A stretch of 64,000 nucleotides of DNA from Streptococcus caballi DSM 19004 (GTDB lineage: Bacteria > Bacillota > Bacilli > Lactobacillales > Streptococcaceae), in assembly GCF_000379985.1 (NCBI RefSeq), contig NZ_KB904062.1:36700-100699 (forward strand), in the 5' to 3' direction. Shown piece after piece: positions 55,835 to 64,000 of this stretch. The translations under genes and the position numbers were made by a program. Below the pieces are notes generated by a model that was not told the origin of the DNA, made no database searches, and was given only the letters and a program-made list of their open reading frames with translations. Every line of letters begins with the position of its first letter. Positions within the stretch are counted from its first letter, which is position 1.

Positions 55835-58800
55835 TATCATCATCCTCCTCACTGTCTTTTTTCTCAATCTTGGACTGCATCAAGGTCAAGAAACCTTGGC
55901 GTTTTTCTTTGCGCGGTAAATGGTAGAGCTTACGGGCGTAGGGCATGTGACGGTCCGCCTCAAAGTGGGTGATAGCCTTGAGCTGCTCTCCTTGAACAGA
56001 CTTGCTATCATCCGTGTAAGGATTGATCAGAAAATGCCCCTGACGAATTTGCTTGGCCGCATCCAGATAGAGTTGTCTGTTGTAATTCAACAAAAGATCA
56101 ACCTCTTCTTGGTTGTAAACCGAATCGTTGAGATGGTAGTTGCCATTAGCCAGATAAGCTTTCTCTTCATCTAGGAAAAGTCCTTTATAGGTCAATTCCT
56201 TGTGTAATGCCTCTGGAATCTTGTCTAAGGATCTGCTGTTAGCTAGGTCAATTTTAGGCTCCTGCATATGCAAATACATGGCACCAAAAATTTTTTGGAT
56301 GTCTGTCAGCTGCTTAGTAGCCGACAAAGCCTGCACATAGGTCACCAACTGAGGACTGAGACCATTGTAAAAACGGCCTATGTCAAAGGTATTCTTGCTG
56401 GACTTATAGTCCACGATGCCTAGACTGCCATCTGGCAGACGATCAATGCGATCAATAATCCCGCGGATAGCGACGGCATTGCCTAGCATGAGCTCAAAAG
56501 GTTCCTCTTCACCAGCTACCTGAATCTGAGCATCATTTTTTAAAATGGTTGCCGTGCTTCTAGCAATATCTTCCAAGACCTCCAGCGCATAGCGACTCTC
56601 TTGGTCTTCTTCGTAGACCATTTTAAAACTATCCTCTTGATTAGTTGCCGAAATAGCCTGCTCCAGCTTTTGGTCGAAAGATTGCTGAGATTGATCCTTC
56701 ATGACTAGCTCAAAAACGCGATGCAAATAGGTTCCATGATTTCTGGCATCAGGATGAATCGTCTCGACCTCCTGCAAGCCCAGCACATATTGCAAGAAAT
56801 AGAGGTACTGATTGTTGTAAAAAGTGGTCAGGGCTGATGACGATAGACGAAGAGGTTCATCGTCTGGAAAACGAGCAGCCATGACAGAGCGAGCGACAGT
56901 TTTTGTCTCCATACCGTCATTCACCTCGGGAATACTGATAGCATGACTAGCTAATTTCTTACGCAGATAGCGCACAGCCACCGACCAGAAAGTCTGCTCT
57001 TCCTTACTCAGCTTCTCTTCCTGGTCAATAGCAGAGCGGTTCAATTCGATAACTTGAGACAAGAGAGCCTTGTAGTTGCCAATATCTTCTGGCTTGTTTG
57101 AGCCGGCATTACGACCTTTTTCGATGACTGGAACTCCCATCTCAATCAACTCCAGCAAATAAGAAGAAGTATTGTCCTCAGTCTCATTCAAAATCTGAGG
57201 GAGACTTAAGACCAATTCCTCCTTAGCTGAATTAAACAGAGACAGGGCAGCAAAATGATTTTTCTTGAGATTTTCCTTGCTGACAATGTCAAAGCGACTA
57301 TGCTCAGGACTGCTTTCATTGATACGTGCTCGTTCATCATCAGAAATCAGACTGCGATTTTGTACTAATTTTGGAAAATGAGACTGGGTCATGCCCAGAG
57401 CAAAGACAAATTGATTGCTGTGCGGTTCCACCAAGTCGTAGGACTTGACAGCCACCACATCCAAACTAGCTGGAACTGTCCGATACTGGGCAGCCAGCAT
57501 CCCGCTTCTCAGAAGCGATAAAAATTCATCCAAAGTTAGGCTTTCCTGACCAAAAATCTCGTGGAATTGCTCTAAAATATGAGTAAAAGTCTTCCAAACC
57601 TGCTCATGCTTTTCAGCTTCCCTCTCAGAAACACTCTCAGCTAAAGTCGCAAAGTTACTTGGCAGATAAATAGCCTCTAAAAAGGTATTGAATTTTTTAA
57701 GCAGACTGTCCCCCTTTTGCTTTCTAGCCTTGAAAAGTTCTTGTAGAGGTGCCATCAGCTCTTCTCGCCATGTATTAAGGCTAGGCAGATGAAATTTCCC
57801 AGCCTTACTGATGGTGAAATCCTTGAAAAACTTGGATTGTCCCTTGATGTCGGCATAGATGGCATAGAGTTCAAACTTATCCAGCTGATCCTGCGACAGC
57901 CTGCCATAAAGACCTGACTTGAGCAAATTCATGACATCCTCAGTCCGGAAATTATAACGCTTGACCCGCTCCAAGGAATCCACAAAATGAACCAGCGGGT
58001 GAGCACTCATGGTTTCAGACTTAGCAAAATCATAAGGAATCTCGTATTTATCAAAAATCTTACCAATCTGCAAGTGATAGGCATCTACATCTCCCAACAG
58101 CACCAGCATATCCTTGTAGCGGTAGCCATCATAAAGCTTCTGACGAATGGCCTTAGCCACATGCTCCACTTCCTCTTTCTGATTGATGGACTGCCAAATA
58201 CTGATATGTTGCTTGTCCTCAGCTGATAAAAGTAAGTCGCTCCCCATAAAATCATGTCGTCCTTCAAAAAGCCTGGACAGGTGAGAGAAAGCAGGTAGAC
58301 TAGCTTGACTAGATTCCACATAAAGGGGTTTGCTGCCAAATGTCCCTGCCAAACCTATCATAAAATCTAGACTAGCTTGATAGACATTGCCCATGGCAAA
58401 GCTAGCGCGGTAAGCCTTTTGACTGATGTAAGTACCGATAATCAGCTCCACACCATGCTTGTGCAAGAGGGTCACCAAAGCTTCTTCTTCAGCCGAAAAA
58501 CGGGTAAACCCGTCAATGACAAGGGTCAGATTAGTCAATTCCTTGTCCAAATGTCCTGCTTCAACCTGCTGAGCAAAAAAGGCGAGCTTGCTCTGATTGT
58601 CATAGCCACCTCGTCTCAGAATATCCTCAAGCTTGGCAAAAATCAGCAGTAAATCATCCTGCTTCTGCGGTGAATCAAGATTGGTCAAATCTAAAACGGT
58701 CATGTTAGCAGTTTGAAGTTCCTTGTATAGGTCAACCAGCTGGCTAATGAAATTGGCATCCTGACGAAGACGACCAAAAACCTTGAGCTCCTTGTCTGAA

Positions 58801-59090
58801 AAGCTAGACAAAGCGCGGTAAAAAATCATGGCTAAGCCATTATCATCAATACTTTCTTGCTGCCTAGGACCATTGAGCACAAAATAGCGCGCCATCTGAG
58901 CAAAACGAGTAACAGTAATATCAAACGAAGCCTGCTCTGGCAAGGCCTCCAGCACTGCCCGCTCCTTTTCAAAAGATAGCGAGTTAGGCGCAATATAAAA
59001 AACACGTCTGCCAAGCTTAGCCGCCTGCGCAGCCTCTTTGACAAGAATCTCCGTCATATCAAACTGAATATCTGTATAGAGTAATTTCAT
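55824..59090 (-). CDS. rexB: ATP-dependent helicase/nuclease subunit B (RexB/AddB)
   Basis: A 1088-residue AddB-like subunit. The N-terminal LLYTDIQFDMTEILVKEA and FYIAPNSLSFEKERAVLE region is the degenerate helicase part; it lacks a canonical P-loop, as streptococcal RexB does. The C-terminal nuclease has GIIDRID and GIVDYKSSKNTFD. No Fe-S cysteine set is visible at the C-terminus, in agreement with RexB as opposed to Bacillus AddB. It overlaps rexA by 11 bp. The SD (GAGGAG) is 13 bases from the ATG. Confidence 0.95.
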   Translation of the reverse strand: MKLLYTDIQFDMTEILVKEAAQAAKLGRRVFYIAPNSLSFEKERAVLEALPEQASFDITVTRFAQMARYFVLNGPRQQESIDDNGLAMIFYRALSSFSDKELKVFGRLRQDANFISQLVDLYKELQTANMTVLDLTNLDSPQKQDDLLLIFAKLEDILRRGGYDNQSKLAFFAQQVEAGHLDKELTNLTLVIDGFTRFSAEEEALVTLLHKHGVELIIGTYISQKAYRASFAMGNVYQASLDFMIGLAGTFGSKPLYVESSQASLPAFSHLSRLFEGRHDFMGSDLLLSAEDKQHISIWQSINQKEEVEHVAKAIRQKLYDGYRYKDMLVLLGDVDAYHLQIGKIFDKYEIPYDFAKSETMSAHPLVHFVDSLERVKRYNFRTEDVMNLLKSGLYGRLSQDQLDKFELYAIYADIKGQSKFFKDFTISKAGKFHLPSLNTWREELMAPLQELFKARKQKGDSLLKKFNTFLEAIYLPSNFATLAESVSEREAEKHEQVWKTFTHILEQFHEIFGQESLTLDEFLSLLRSGMLAAQYRTVPASLDVVAVKSYDLVEPHSNQFVFALGMTQSHFPKLVQNRSLISDDERARINESSPEHSRFDIVSKENLKKNHFAALSLFNSAKEELVLSLPQILNETEDNTSSYLLELIEMGVPVIEKGRNAGSNKPEDIGNYKALLSQVIELNRSAIDQEEKLSKEEQTFWSVAVRYLRKKLASHAISIPEVNDGMETKTVARSVMAARFPDDEPLRLSSSALTTFYNNQYLYFLQYVLGLQEVETIHPDARNHGTYLHRVFELVMKDQSQQSFDQKLEQAISATNQEDSFKMVYEEDQESRYALEVLEDIARSTATILKNDAQIQVAGEEEPFELMLGNAVAIRGIIDRIDRLPDGSLGIVDYKSSKNTFDIGRFYNGLSPQLVTYVQALSATKQLTDIQKIFGAMYLHMQEPKIDLANSRSLDKIPEALHKELTYKGLFLDEEKAYLANGNYHLNDSVYNQEEVDLLLNYNRQLYLDAAKQIRQGHFLINPYTDDSKSVQGEQLKAITHFEADRHMPYARKLYHLPRKEKRQGFLTLMQSKIEKKDSEEDDDNDL

Positions 59091-59213
59091 AAGACTTGTT
59101 ATACTCCTCTTTACCTTACAAACGATTAACTCTCTCTATTATAACAAATTCAGTTCCAAAACAGAGCTTCGGAGAATAGATAGACTTTGGTTAGAATTAA
59201 GCTAAAACTGAGA

Positions 59214-59236
59214 TAAAAAACTAGGAATCTAGTTTC
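59214..59236 (-). terminator. Terminator after the MFS gene
   Basis: AAACTAGATTCCTAGTTTTTT on the minus strand, adjacent to the stop. Confidence 0.65.
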
Positions 59237-60436
59237 TCATTTCGAGTGTTTAAAAGTTAATTTGACATAGACGAGTCCTACCATGGCCAAAATAAAAACT
59301 GCAAAGCCAACGAAAATAAAACTGTAGGCTGAAACACTTTCTTTTATGATAGTCATACTGAGAGTTCCAAGTGGCATAAGAAGAATGGCAATAGTGTAAA
59401 TGGTTGAAAAGACACGTCCCATGTATTCATTTGCCACGCGCTGCTGCACCTGACTGAAAAAATGAATATTAAAAATGGTTTCAAATAAACTGTATAGAAG
59501 AGCACCGCTATAGCTAGCGTAAACTGGTAGATGAAGCAAAGGAGAGAGAGCCATCACAATAATTCCTAAGCCGCTCAAACCCAGCATCCATAGCAAAGCT
59601 ATCATGGTATTGGGGACTTTCTTTGCTAGACTTGCACCTAAAATAGCGCCCAAGGCTGACAAACTCAAAATGGTGGCATAAGCGCCAGCCTGTCCAAATA
59701 ATCTCGGTGCAAATGGCAAAAGGTAAGTCAGCATGGCTAGAAAAATATTAACCAGCGCTGCCATTAACAATAAGAAAAAGATCTCTTTCTCCGCCATAAT
59801 GTAACGTAGTCCTTCCCAGATATCTTTTAGGATGCTCTTGGTATTTAGCGGCTTATGCTCTCGATCAACTCCCGCATAATCCTCATGTTTAATCTGATAG
59901 AGAAAGAAAAAGGATAACAGGAAGGTCAATCCATCGATAAAGAGAGTTGGTCTAATACCCAGCTGCTGATAAATCACTAGACCAAGTATGGGAGAACTAA
60001 CCTTGATAACCTGAACAATGGACTCCAGATTGGCATTGTAAGAGACCAATTCCTTCTTATCCAAAACCTCAGGTGTGTAAGCACGATAAGCTGGACTAGA
60101 AAAGGCGTTAGAAATAGCCAGCAACATATTGGCTAGAATCAATCCGTATAGCATCAGCTTTTTATCTGTGATAAAAGATAAACTAAAACAAAGCAAAGCA
60201 CAAAGACCATCTGTCCAAAGGAGAATCTTTCGACGTTTAAAACGATCTGCAAGCACCCCGCCAAAGGGATTAAGACAGATAGAGACCAGTAATTCCGCTA
60301 TCTGATAAACACCCAGCATACGCTGCCCCAAAATCCCCATGGACGCAATCCAGCTACTGTTGCCATAATCATAAAGAACATCCCCAAGTTTATTAATAGC
60401 TCGACTAGCCATCAGTTTAACACCATTTGATAACAT
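59237..60436 (-). CDS. Major facilitator superfamily exporter
   Basis: A 399-residue MFS protein with about twelve hydrophobic helices, of the MFS_3/enterobactin-exporter-like or macrolide efflux-like class (DRFKRRKILLWTDGLCALLCF is the A-loop after helix 2; central charged loop KHEDYAGVDREHKPLN). AGGAG precedes the ATG. It begins 94 bp after the Rgg regulator gene, behind that gene's terminator. An Rgg next to a transporter suggests the exporter is a target or exports a signal, but this is inference. Confidence 0.85.
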   Translation of the reverse strand: MLSNGVKLMASRAINKLGDVLYDYGNSSWIASMGILGQRMLGVYQIAELLVSICLNPFGGVLADRFKRRKILLWTDGLCALLCFSLSFITDKKLMLYGLILANMLLAISNAFSSPAYRAYTPEVLDKKELVSYNANLESIVQVIKVSSPILGLVIYQQLGIRPTLFIDGLTFLLSFFFLYQIKHEDYAGVDREHKPLNTKSILKDIWEGLRYIMAEKEIFFLLLMAALVNIFLAMLTYLLPFAPRLFGQAGAYATILSLSALGAILGASLAKKVPNTMIALLWMLGLSGLGIIVMALSPLLHLPVYASYSGALLYSLFETIFNIHFFSQVQQRVANEYMGRVFSTIYTIAILLMPLGTLSMTIIKESVSAYSFIFVGFAVFILAMVGLVYVKLTFKHSK

Positions 60437-60502
60437 AAAAATCTCCTAATACTCTTTGAAAATAAACCTTTTACTTTAGTATAAGGAAGTTTTGAGAAAA
60501 AC

Positions 60503-60530
60503 GAAAAAAATTCCCGTATTTGGGAATTTT
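60503..60530 (-). terminator. Terminator of the intact rgg gene
   Basis: AAAATTCCC-AAATAC-GGGAATTTTTTT on the minus strand, starting at the stop codon. Confidence 0.8.
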
Positions 60531-61381
60531 CAACAATGTTTTTTCATATAATCGCGATAATGCTGAGCATGATGATGAGAACCCGTTACTTCAAAGCAAA
60601 AAATGGCATTTTCCATATCCTTGATACCAGCTTGGTCTCCTTTGGCGTATCGTAGAAACCCCTTTTCAAAGAGAAAAATAATGCGGTGATACATATGACG
60701 TTCATTCCTCAACAATTTCTCAGCCTCCGCTTGGAAAAAATCTGCTTTCACTAAAGCACCACGCTCAGTACAAATTTCCATCATATTGAGCATCAGCACT
60801 TCAACGAGATTTCTATAAGTAGAGTGCTCACCATAAACAACCATATTCTTTAGGATTTCTTTCGCTGCTCGCGCCATAAAATCAACTGAATAGAAAGTAT
60901 AAAAATTACCAATCAGAATGATGTCCGCAATCTCCCATACTTCTTTCTGAAAAAGATAATCAGACAGGAAATCTAAGTCTTCCTGAACCATTTGACGACC
61001 TTCATCACATTGGCAAATCATACCTCTAAAGAGAATAACATTCAACTTAGCACGTATATCAGTAGCATCTGCTGCCAACTTAGCTTCTTCTGTCTTTAAT
61101 AGCTCTTCTAAACCAGCCACATCCTTGGCATAATGAAGACGAGCCATTTGAGACATCAATTGTCTCTGATCATCTCTCTGAAAGTGATTGACTTTGTCCA
61201 TAAACTCACTAATGGTTAACCCAATGGCCTCAAGCGCAGACATAAATTTCTCTAAAGATAAATCCGACTCTCCTCGCTCAAAGCGTGAAAGCTGAGAAAC
61301 TGATAAATCCTGATTAGCTACCTGCTTGAGAGAAAAGCCACGATTCAGCCGACACTCCTTGAAAATAGCCCCGTAAGACAT
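60530..61381 (-). CDS. Rgg/GadR/MutR-family transcriptional regulator
   Basis: A 283-residue regulator with an HTH_XRE domain at about 1-58 (FKECRLNRGFSLKQVAN, LSVSQLSRFERGESDLSLEKF) and a TPR-like C-terminal pheromone-binding domain, complete to the end. Rgg proteins bind short hydrophobic peptides and activate or repress neighbouring genes. The start at 61381 lies 3 bp after the ABC-F stop; the longer frame to 61417 runs into the ABC-F gene. No adjacent SHP-type peptide gene was seen. A related gene at 24865-25728 is broken. Confidence 0.88.
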   Translation of the reverse strand: MSYGAIFKECRLNRGFSLKQVANQDLSVSQLSRFERGESDLSLEKFMSALEAIGLTISEFMDKVNHFQRDDQRQLMSQMARLHYAKDVAGLEELLKTEEAKLAADATDIRAKLNVILFRGMICQCDEGRQMVQEDLDFLSDYLFQKEVWEIADIILIGNFYTFYSVDFMARAAKEILKNMVVYGEHSTYRNLVEVLMLNMMEICTERGALVKADFFQAEAEKLLRNERHMYHRIIFLFEKGFLRYAKGDQAGIKDMENAIFCFEVTGSHHHAQHYRDYMKKHC

Positions 61382-61383
61382 AA

Positions 61384-63303
61384 TCACCCCTCCACTTGCT
61401 CGCCGAGGTCGCTCCACTCGTCCATAAGGCTTTCTTGCTGGGCAGTGATATCGTCTAGCTCCGTTTGGAGATCGATGAGTTGGCTAGCATCGTTGGTGGC
61501 TAGCATGAGGTCTTGGATTTCTGCTTCACGCGCTTCAATGGTTTCCAACTCCGCTTCGATTTGCTGGATTCGGCGGGTAATTTTGCGGATTTCTTTTTGA
61601 TTGGCTTTTTGTGCCTGATAATCGCTAGCGCTAGTTGTGTCAACAGGGGCTTGGTTACTGCTGTCTACCTCTTCAGCCTGCAGGCGAGCCAGCTCTTCCA
61701 GCTCTGCTTTTTTCTCCAAGTAATAATCGTAATCACCCAGATAAAGGGTTGAGCCTTTCTCGGAGATTTCCAGCACCTTAGTGGCCACACGGTTGATGAA
61801 ATAGCGGTCATGACTAACAAAGAGCAAGGTGCCATCAAAGTCAATGAGGGCATTCTCTAGCACTTCCTTGCTGTCGATGTCCAAGTGGTTGGTGGGCTCG
61901 TCTAAAATGAGGAAGTTATCGTTTTGCATAGAGAGTTTAGCAAGCAAAAGACGGGCGCGTTCCCCACCAGATAGCATGCCAACAGACTTCTTGACATCGT
62001 CACCCGAGAAGAGAAAGGCCCCTAATCGGTTGCGAATCTCAACTTCAGGAGTGGTTGGAAAGTCATTCCAGAGTTCGTCCAAGACAGTATTGGTTCGGGT
62101 CAGATTAGTCTGTGTTTGGTCATAGTAGCCAACCTCAACATTGGCACCGTAGGCCGAACTCCCCTTGATAAAGGGGATGAGTCCCACGACAGACTTGATA
62201 AAAGTTGTCTTCCCAATCCCATTTGGCCCCACAATAGCAATAGCATCAAATTTTTTGACATCCAGGCTAATAGGCTGCGCTAGAATCTCACCATCGTAGC
62301 CAATGGCTGCATCCAGCACAGTTAAAACCACATTGCCTGAGACTTTGTCGGCGTGGAAGGTCATATTGGCTGATTTCTGCGCCGCCTGCGGTTTATCCAA
62401 ACGTTCCATTTTCTCCAACTGTTTACGGCGAGCTTGGGCACGCTTGGTTGTTGATGCACGGACAAGATTGCGATTGACAAAGTCTTCTAGTTTAGCAATC
62501 TCCTTCTGCTGCTTATCAAAATTCTTTTCTTCAGTTGCTAATCTTTCTGCTTTGAGATCAATAAATTTAGAATAATTGCCCACGTAGCGGTCTAAGGAAT
62601 GCCTTGTTAAATCTAATGTGACTGTTGCCACTTTATCTAGGAAATAACGGTCGTGACTGACAATGATGAGAGCGCCTTGATAATTAATCAGATAATTTTC
62701 CAGCCAAGCAATAGTTTCAATATCCAAGTGATTGGTAGGCTCATCCAGAACCAGCAGTTCAGGCTTTTCTAGTAACATCTTGGCTAAGGCCAGGCGGGTA
62801 TTTTGCCCACCTGACAGCTCTGCTATTTTCATGTCCCACATGGATTTATCAAATTTAAAACCGTTGAGAATAGCTTTAATATCAGATTCGTAGGTAAAAC
62901 CACCTTGGGAACGAAACTCCTCCGACAGACGATCGTAGTCAGCCATGAGTTTGTCAAAATCACTACCTGATAGCTCTGCCATCTGTAGCTCCATGTCACG
63001 TAGGCGCTTTTCAGTAGCTCGCAGGTCATCAAAAACATGTAGCATTTCGTCAAAGATGGTATTATCAGACTCAAAACGGCCATCTTGAGCTAGGTAAGAC
63101 AGGACCAGATCGCGCTTGGTATTAACTTCACCAGTCGTCGGCGCTTCTTCACCAACCAAAATCTTGAGAAGAGTCGACTTGCCTGCACCATTTCGGCCAA
63201 CCAAAGCAATGCGGTCGCGCTCCCCCACCTGAATATTAATGTTATCAAAGAGCACATCACCAGAAAATGAGCGCTCAATTTTATTTCCGCTAAGTATAAT
63301 CAT
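61384..63303 (-). CDS. ABC-F family ATPase
   Basis: A 639-residue soluble protein with two ABC domains: Walker A GRNGAGKSTLLK and GPNGIGKTTFIK, signatures LSGGQNTRLALA and LSGGERARLLLA, Walker B LLVLDEPTNHLD and LILDEPTNHLD. A linker of about 80 residues (P-site tRNA-interacting motif) lies between, and a C-terminal coiled coil from about residue 530 (KANQKEIRKITRRIQQIEAELETIEAREAE) is of the YdiF/Uup type. It acts on ribosomes rather than membranes. No SD precedes the ATG. TACAAT ends six bases upstream, so the mRNA may be leaderless. Confidence 0.92.
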   Translation of the reverse strand: MIILSGNKIERSFSGDVLFDNINIQVGERDRIALVGRNGAGKSTLLKILVGEEAPTTGEVNTKRDLVLSYLAQDGRFESDNTIFDEMLHVFDDLRATEKRLRDMELQMAELSGSDFDKLMADYDRLSEEFRSQGGFTYESDIKAILNGFKFDKSMWDMKIAELSGGQNTRLALAKMLLEKPELLVLDEPTNHLDIETIAWLENYLINYQGALIIVSHDRYFLDKVATVTLDLTRHSLDRYVGNYSKFIDLKAERLATEEKNFDKQQKEIAKLEDFVNRNLVRASTTKRAQARRKQLEKMERLDKPQAAQKSANMTFHADKVSGNVVLTVLDAAIGYDGEILAQPISLDVKKFDAIAIVGPNGIGKTTFIKSVVGLIPFIKGSSAYGANVEVGYYDQTQTNLTRTNTVLDELWNDFPTTPEVEIRNRLGAFLFSGDDVKKSVGMLSGGERARLLLAKLSMQNDNFLILDEPTNHLDIDSKEVLENALIDFDGTLLFVSHDRYFINRVATKVLEISEKGSTLYLGDYDYYLEKKAELEELARLQAEEVDSSNQAPVDTTSASDYQAQKANQKEIRKITRRIQQIEAELETIEAREAEIQDLMLATNDASQLIDLQTELDDITAQQESLMDEWSDLGEQVEG

Positions 63304-63309
63304 GCTACT

Positions 63310-63332
63310 ATTGTATCAAAAGCTTGGCTTTT
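63310..63332 (-). promoter_or_regulatory. Possible promoter of a leaderless ABC-F mRNA
   Basis: On the minus strand TACAAT (extended TGATACAAT) lies just six bases before the ATG, with TAGTGA 17 bp further up. The expected start site falls on or beside the A of the ATG, and no Shine-Dalgarno is present. Confidence 0.45.
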
Positions 63333-63591
63333 TCACTAGAAGAATTCTTAATAAACAAAAGAAAGAGTATGAGACAATACCAGTCCCACCCCATATAAAA
63401 TGAAACAGTTAAGACGTAAGAATGAATCTTTCTGTAACTATTCTAGTTTTAATCAGTTACTACTATAAATTCATTCCTTTTGTATTTACACAACTTATTT
63501 TACTCTACCAATATTTTTATTCCACAGCTTTGATAGGCTTGACAAATGGTAGAAAAGAGATATCAGCTGATACTCTCGCACTTAGTCATAG
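63333..63591. other. Intergenic region at the CRISPR trailer
   Basis: No gene with an RBS is seen. A 60-codon plus-strand open frame at 63422-63604 has no RBS or known family. Confidence 0.4.
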
Positions 63592-63726
63592 TCACACACT
63601 ATAGTTGACAATGACCCGTTTTGTCTCAAGATTACCGTTGATAACAACAATAAATTTTGGAACCATTTGAAGCAGCACAGCTCTAAAACTTAAAAGCTGG
63701 GTTATTAATTCTTCTTTTTTGTTCAT
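63592..63726 (-). CDS. Micro-ORF 2 (44 aa), reads through the degenerate CRISPR repeat
   Basis: Starts at ATG 63724-63726 with AAAGGAG 6 bases upstream, one base after the stop of micro-ORF 1. It reads MNKKEELITQLL and then, through the terminal repeat, SFRAVLLQMVPK, then FIVVINGNLETKR and ends NYSV. The middle is simply the repeat in translation, so a functional 44-residue protein is unlikely in this form; only the N-terminal part looks like an original gene start, perhaps phage-like. Expression is possible given the strong SD. Confidence 0.4.
   Translation of the reverse strand: MNKKEELITQLLSFRAVLLQMVPKFIVVINGNLETKRVIVNYSV
63654..63689 (-). repeat. Degenerate terminal CRISPR repeat
   Basis: 36 bp matching the repeat at 63960-63995 except at three positions (first base G to A, C to T in CATTCG, A to G in GAAACA; plus strand). 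A degenerate last repeat marks the trailer end, so the leader and cas genes should lie to the right, beyond the window. Confidence 0.85.
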
Positions 63727-63727
63727 T

Positions 63728-63850
63728 TTATTCTCCTTTTACTATTTTGATAATGATAAGCACAGGCAACACAATGAGCATTATTATAGTAAATATAGGA
63801 TAGATAACAAAGAAAAGCACTGCTAGAAAATATACTATAGCTTCAATCAT
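63728..63850 (-). CDS. Micro-ORF 1 (40 aa), hydrophobic peptide between CRISPR repeats
   Basis: ATG at 63848-63850 with AAGGAG 8 bases upstream. The product MIEAIVYFLAVLFFVIYP continues as one long hydrophobic stretch (about residues 4-36) and ends IIKIVKGE, the layout of a single-helix membrane peptide such as a small phage protein or a type I toxin. It lies wholly within the 204-bp interval between a degenerate repeat and the next true repeat. Its small size makes coding uncertain, but the SD, composition and tandem partner support it. Confidence 0.55.
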   Translation of the reverse strand: MIEAIVYFLAVLFFVIYPIFTIIMLIVLPVLIIIKIVKGE

Positions 63851-63893
63851 TTTGGTAGCTCCTTACAACGTGTTCGTTATGTTACATCATTCT

Positions 63894-64000
63894 GTTTTGG
63901 AACCATGCGAAACAGCACAGCTCTAAAACATTTCAACAACGCACCCTATCGCAACGAAAGTTTTGGAACCATTCGAAACAGCACAGCTCTAAAACCACGC
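63894..64000 (-). CRISPR. Type II-A CRISPR array (trailer end), cut by window edge
   Basis: Two 36-bp repeats, 63894-63929 (one mismatch, GCGAAAC for TCGAAAC) and 63960-63995, enclose a 30-bp spacer (63930-63959). A new spacer begins at 63996. In transcript sense the repeat starts GTTTTAGAGCTGTGCTGTTT, the class found in S. agalactiae, S. mutans and S. thermophilus CRISPR3 loci next to cas9-cas1-cas2-csn2. The cas genes are not in the window. With the degenerate repeat at 63654 the array shows at least three repeats. Confidence 0.95.

Noticed and set aside
63654..63689. tracrRNA anti-repeat
   Set aside because: The match to the repeat is nearly full-length with no bulge region, and no terminator-type tracr tail follows; it is a degenerate terminal repeat.

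Overview
The window looks like a Streptococcus chromosome: low-GC, short intergenic gaps, strong AGGAG-type ribosome binding sites, and typical streptococcal blocks (rexB-rexA, miaA-hflX-rnz-SDR-recJ-apt, rmlA-rmlC-rmlB, trmK-nif3, thiI with its cysteine desulfurase). The repeats at the right edge are of the type II-A streptococcal class. I cannot fix the species from sequence alone. Most genes are on the minus strand.

Layout. 1-1782: 5' part of an Eco57I-type restriction-modification protein running off the left edge, with three perfect 15-bp repeats in its C-terminal region. 1930-6469: DUF915 hydrolase, GNAT acetyltransferase, aldo/keto reductase, iron alcohol dehydrogenase, TMEM175-like membrane protein. 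6500-8450: decayed mobile DNA (IS5/IS1381-like and IS200/IS605 remnants). 8461-11669: a redox/detoxification cluster (NAD(P)-binding oxidoreductase, glyoxalase-fold protein, L-lactate oxidase, Rrf2 regulator) behind a promoter with a perfect 7-7-7 palindrome. 11760-14228: a second decayed IS200-like element and an IS1182-family element with intact ends but a frameshifted transposase. 14273-16409: polar amino-acid ABC importer. 16531-18801: PhnA-like zinc-ribbon protein and glmS; glmS has a strong promoter flanked by two identical NagR-type operators. 19640-23991: thiI, cysteine desulfurase, a Ser-rich membrane protein and folC. 24034-25728: IS5 remnant and an rgg gene with one in-frame amber codon. 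25954-28359: acetolactate decarboxylase and synthase (acetoin pathway). 28477-31064: AI-2E-family membrane protein, TPR protein and a small membrane protein, overlapping. 31548-34208: NUDIX hydrolase diverging from a lactonase, a TIM-barrel protein and a 63-residue protein. 34473-37010: dTDP-rhamnose genes. 37121-41234: nif3-like, trmK, dnaD-like, metA (acetyl type), apt. 41340-42220: decayed DNA. 42221-49207: overlapping housekeeping genes recJ to miaA. 49368-51796: DUF3042 protein, TDT transporter, a fragment of a nuclease-headed (probably defence) protein and a histidinol phosphatase. 52187-59090: RexAB. 59237-63303: MFS exporter, an intact Rgg regulator and an ABC-F protein that may be leaderless. 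63592-64000: the trailer end of a type II-A CRISPR array, in which 204 bp between the degenerate terminal repeat and the next repeat carry two tandem micro-ORFs, each with a near-perfect Shine-Dalgarno sequence.

The window is mainly core metabolism and repair interrupted by IS debris and pseudogenes, which suggests ongoing genome decay. The most unusual signals are the micro-ORFs inside the CRISPR array, the in-frame tandem repeat in the restriction-modification gene, the two-operator glmS control region with a hairpin between SD and start, and the paired lactate oxidase/Rrf2 cluster with its palindromic operator.
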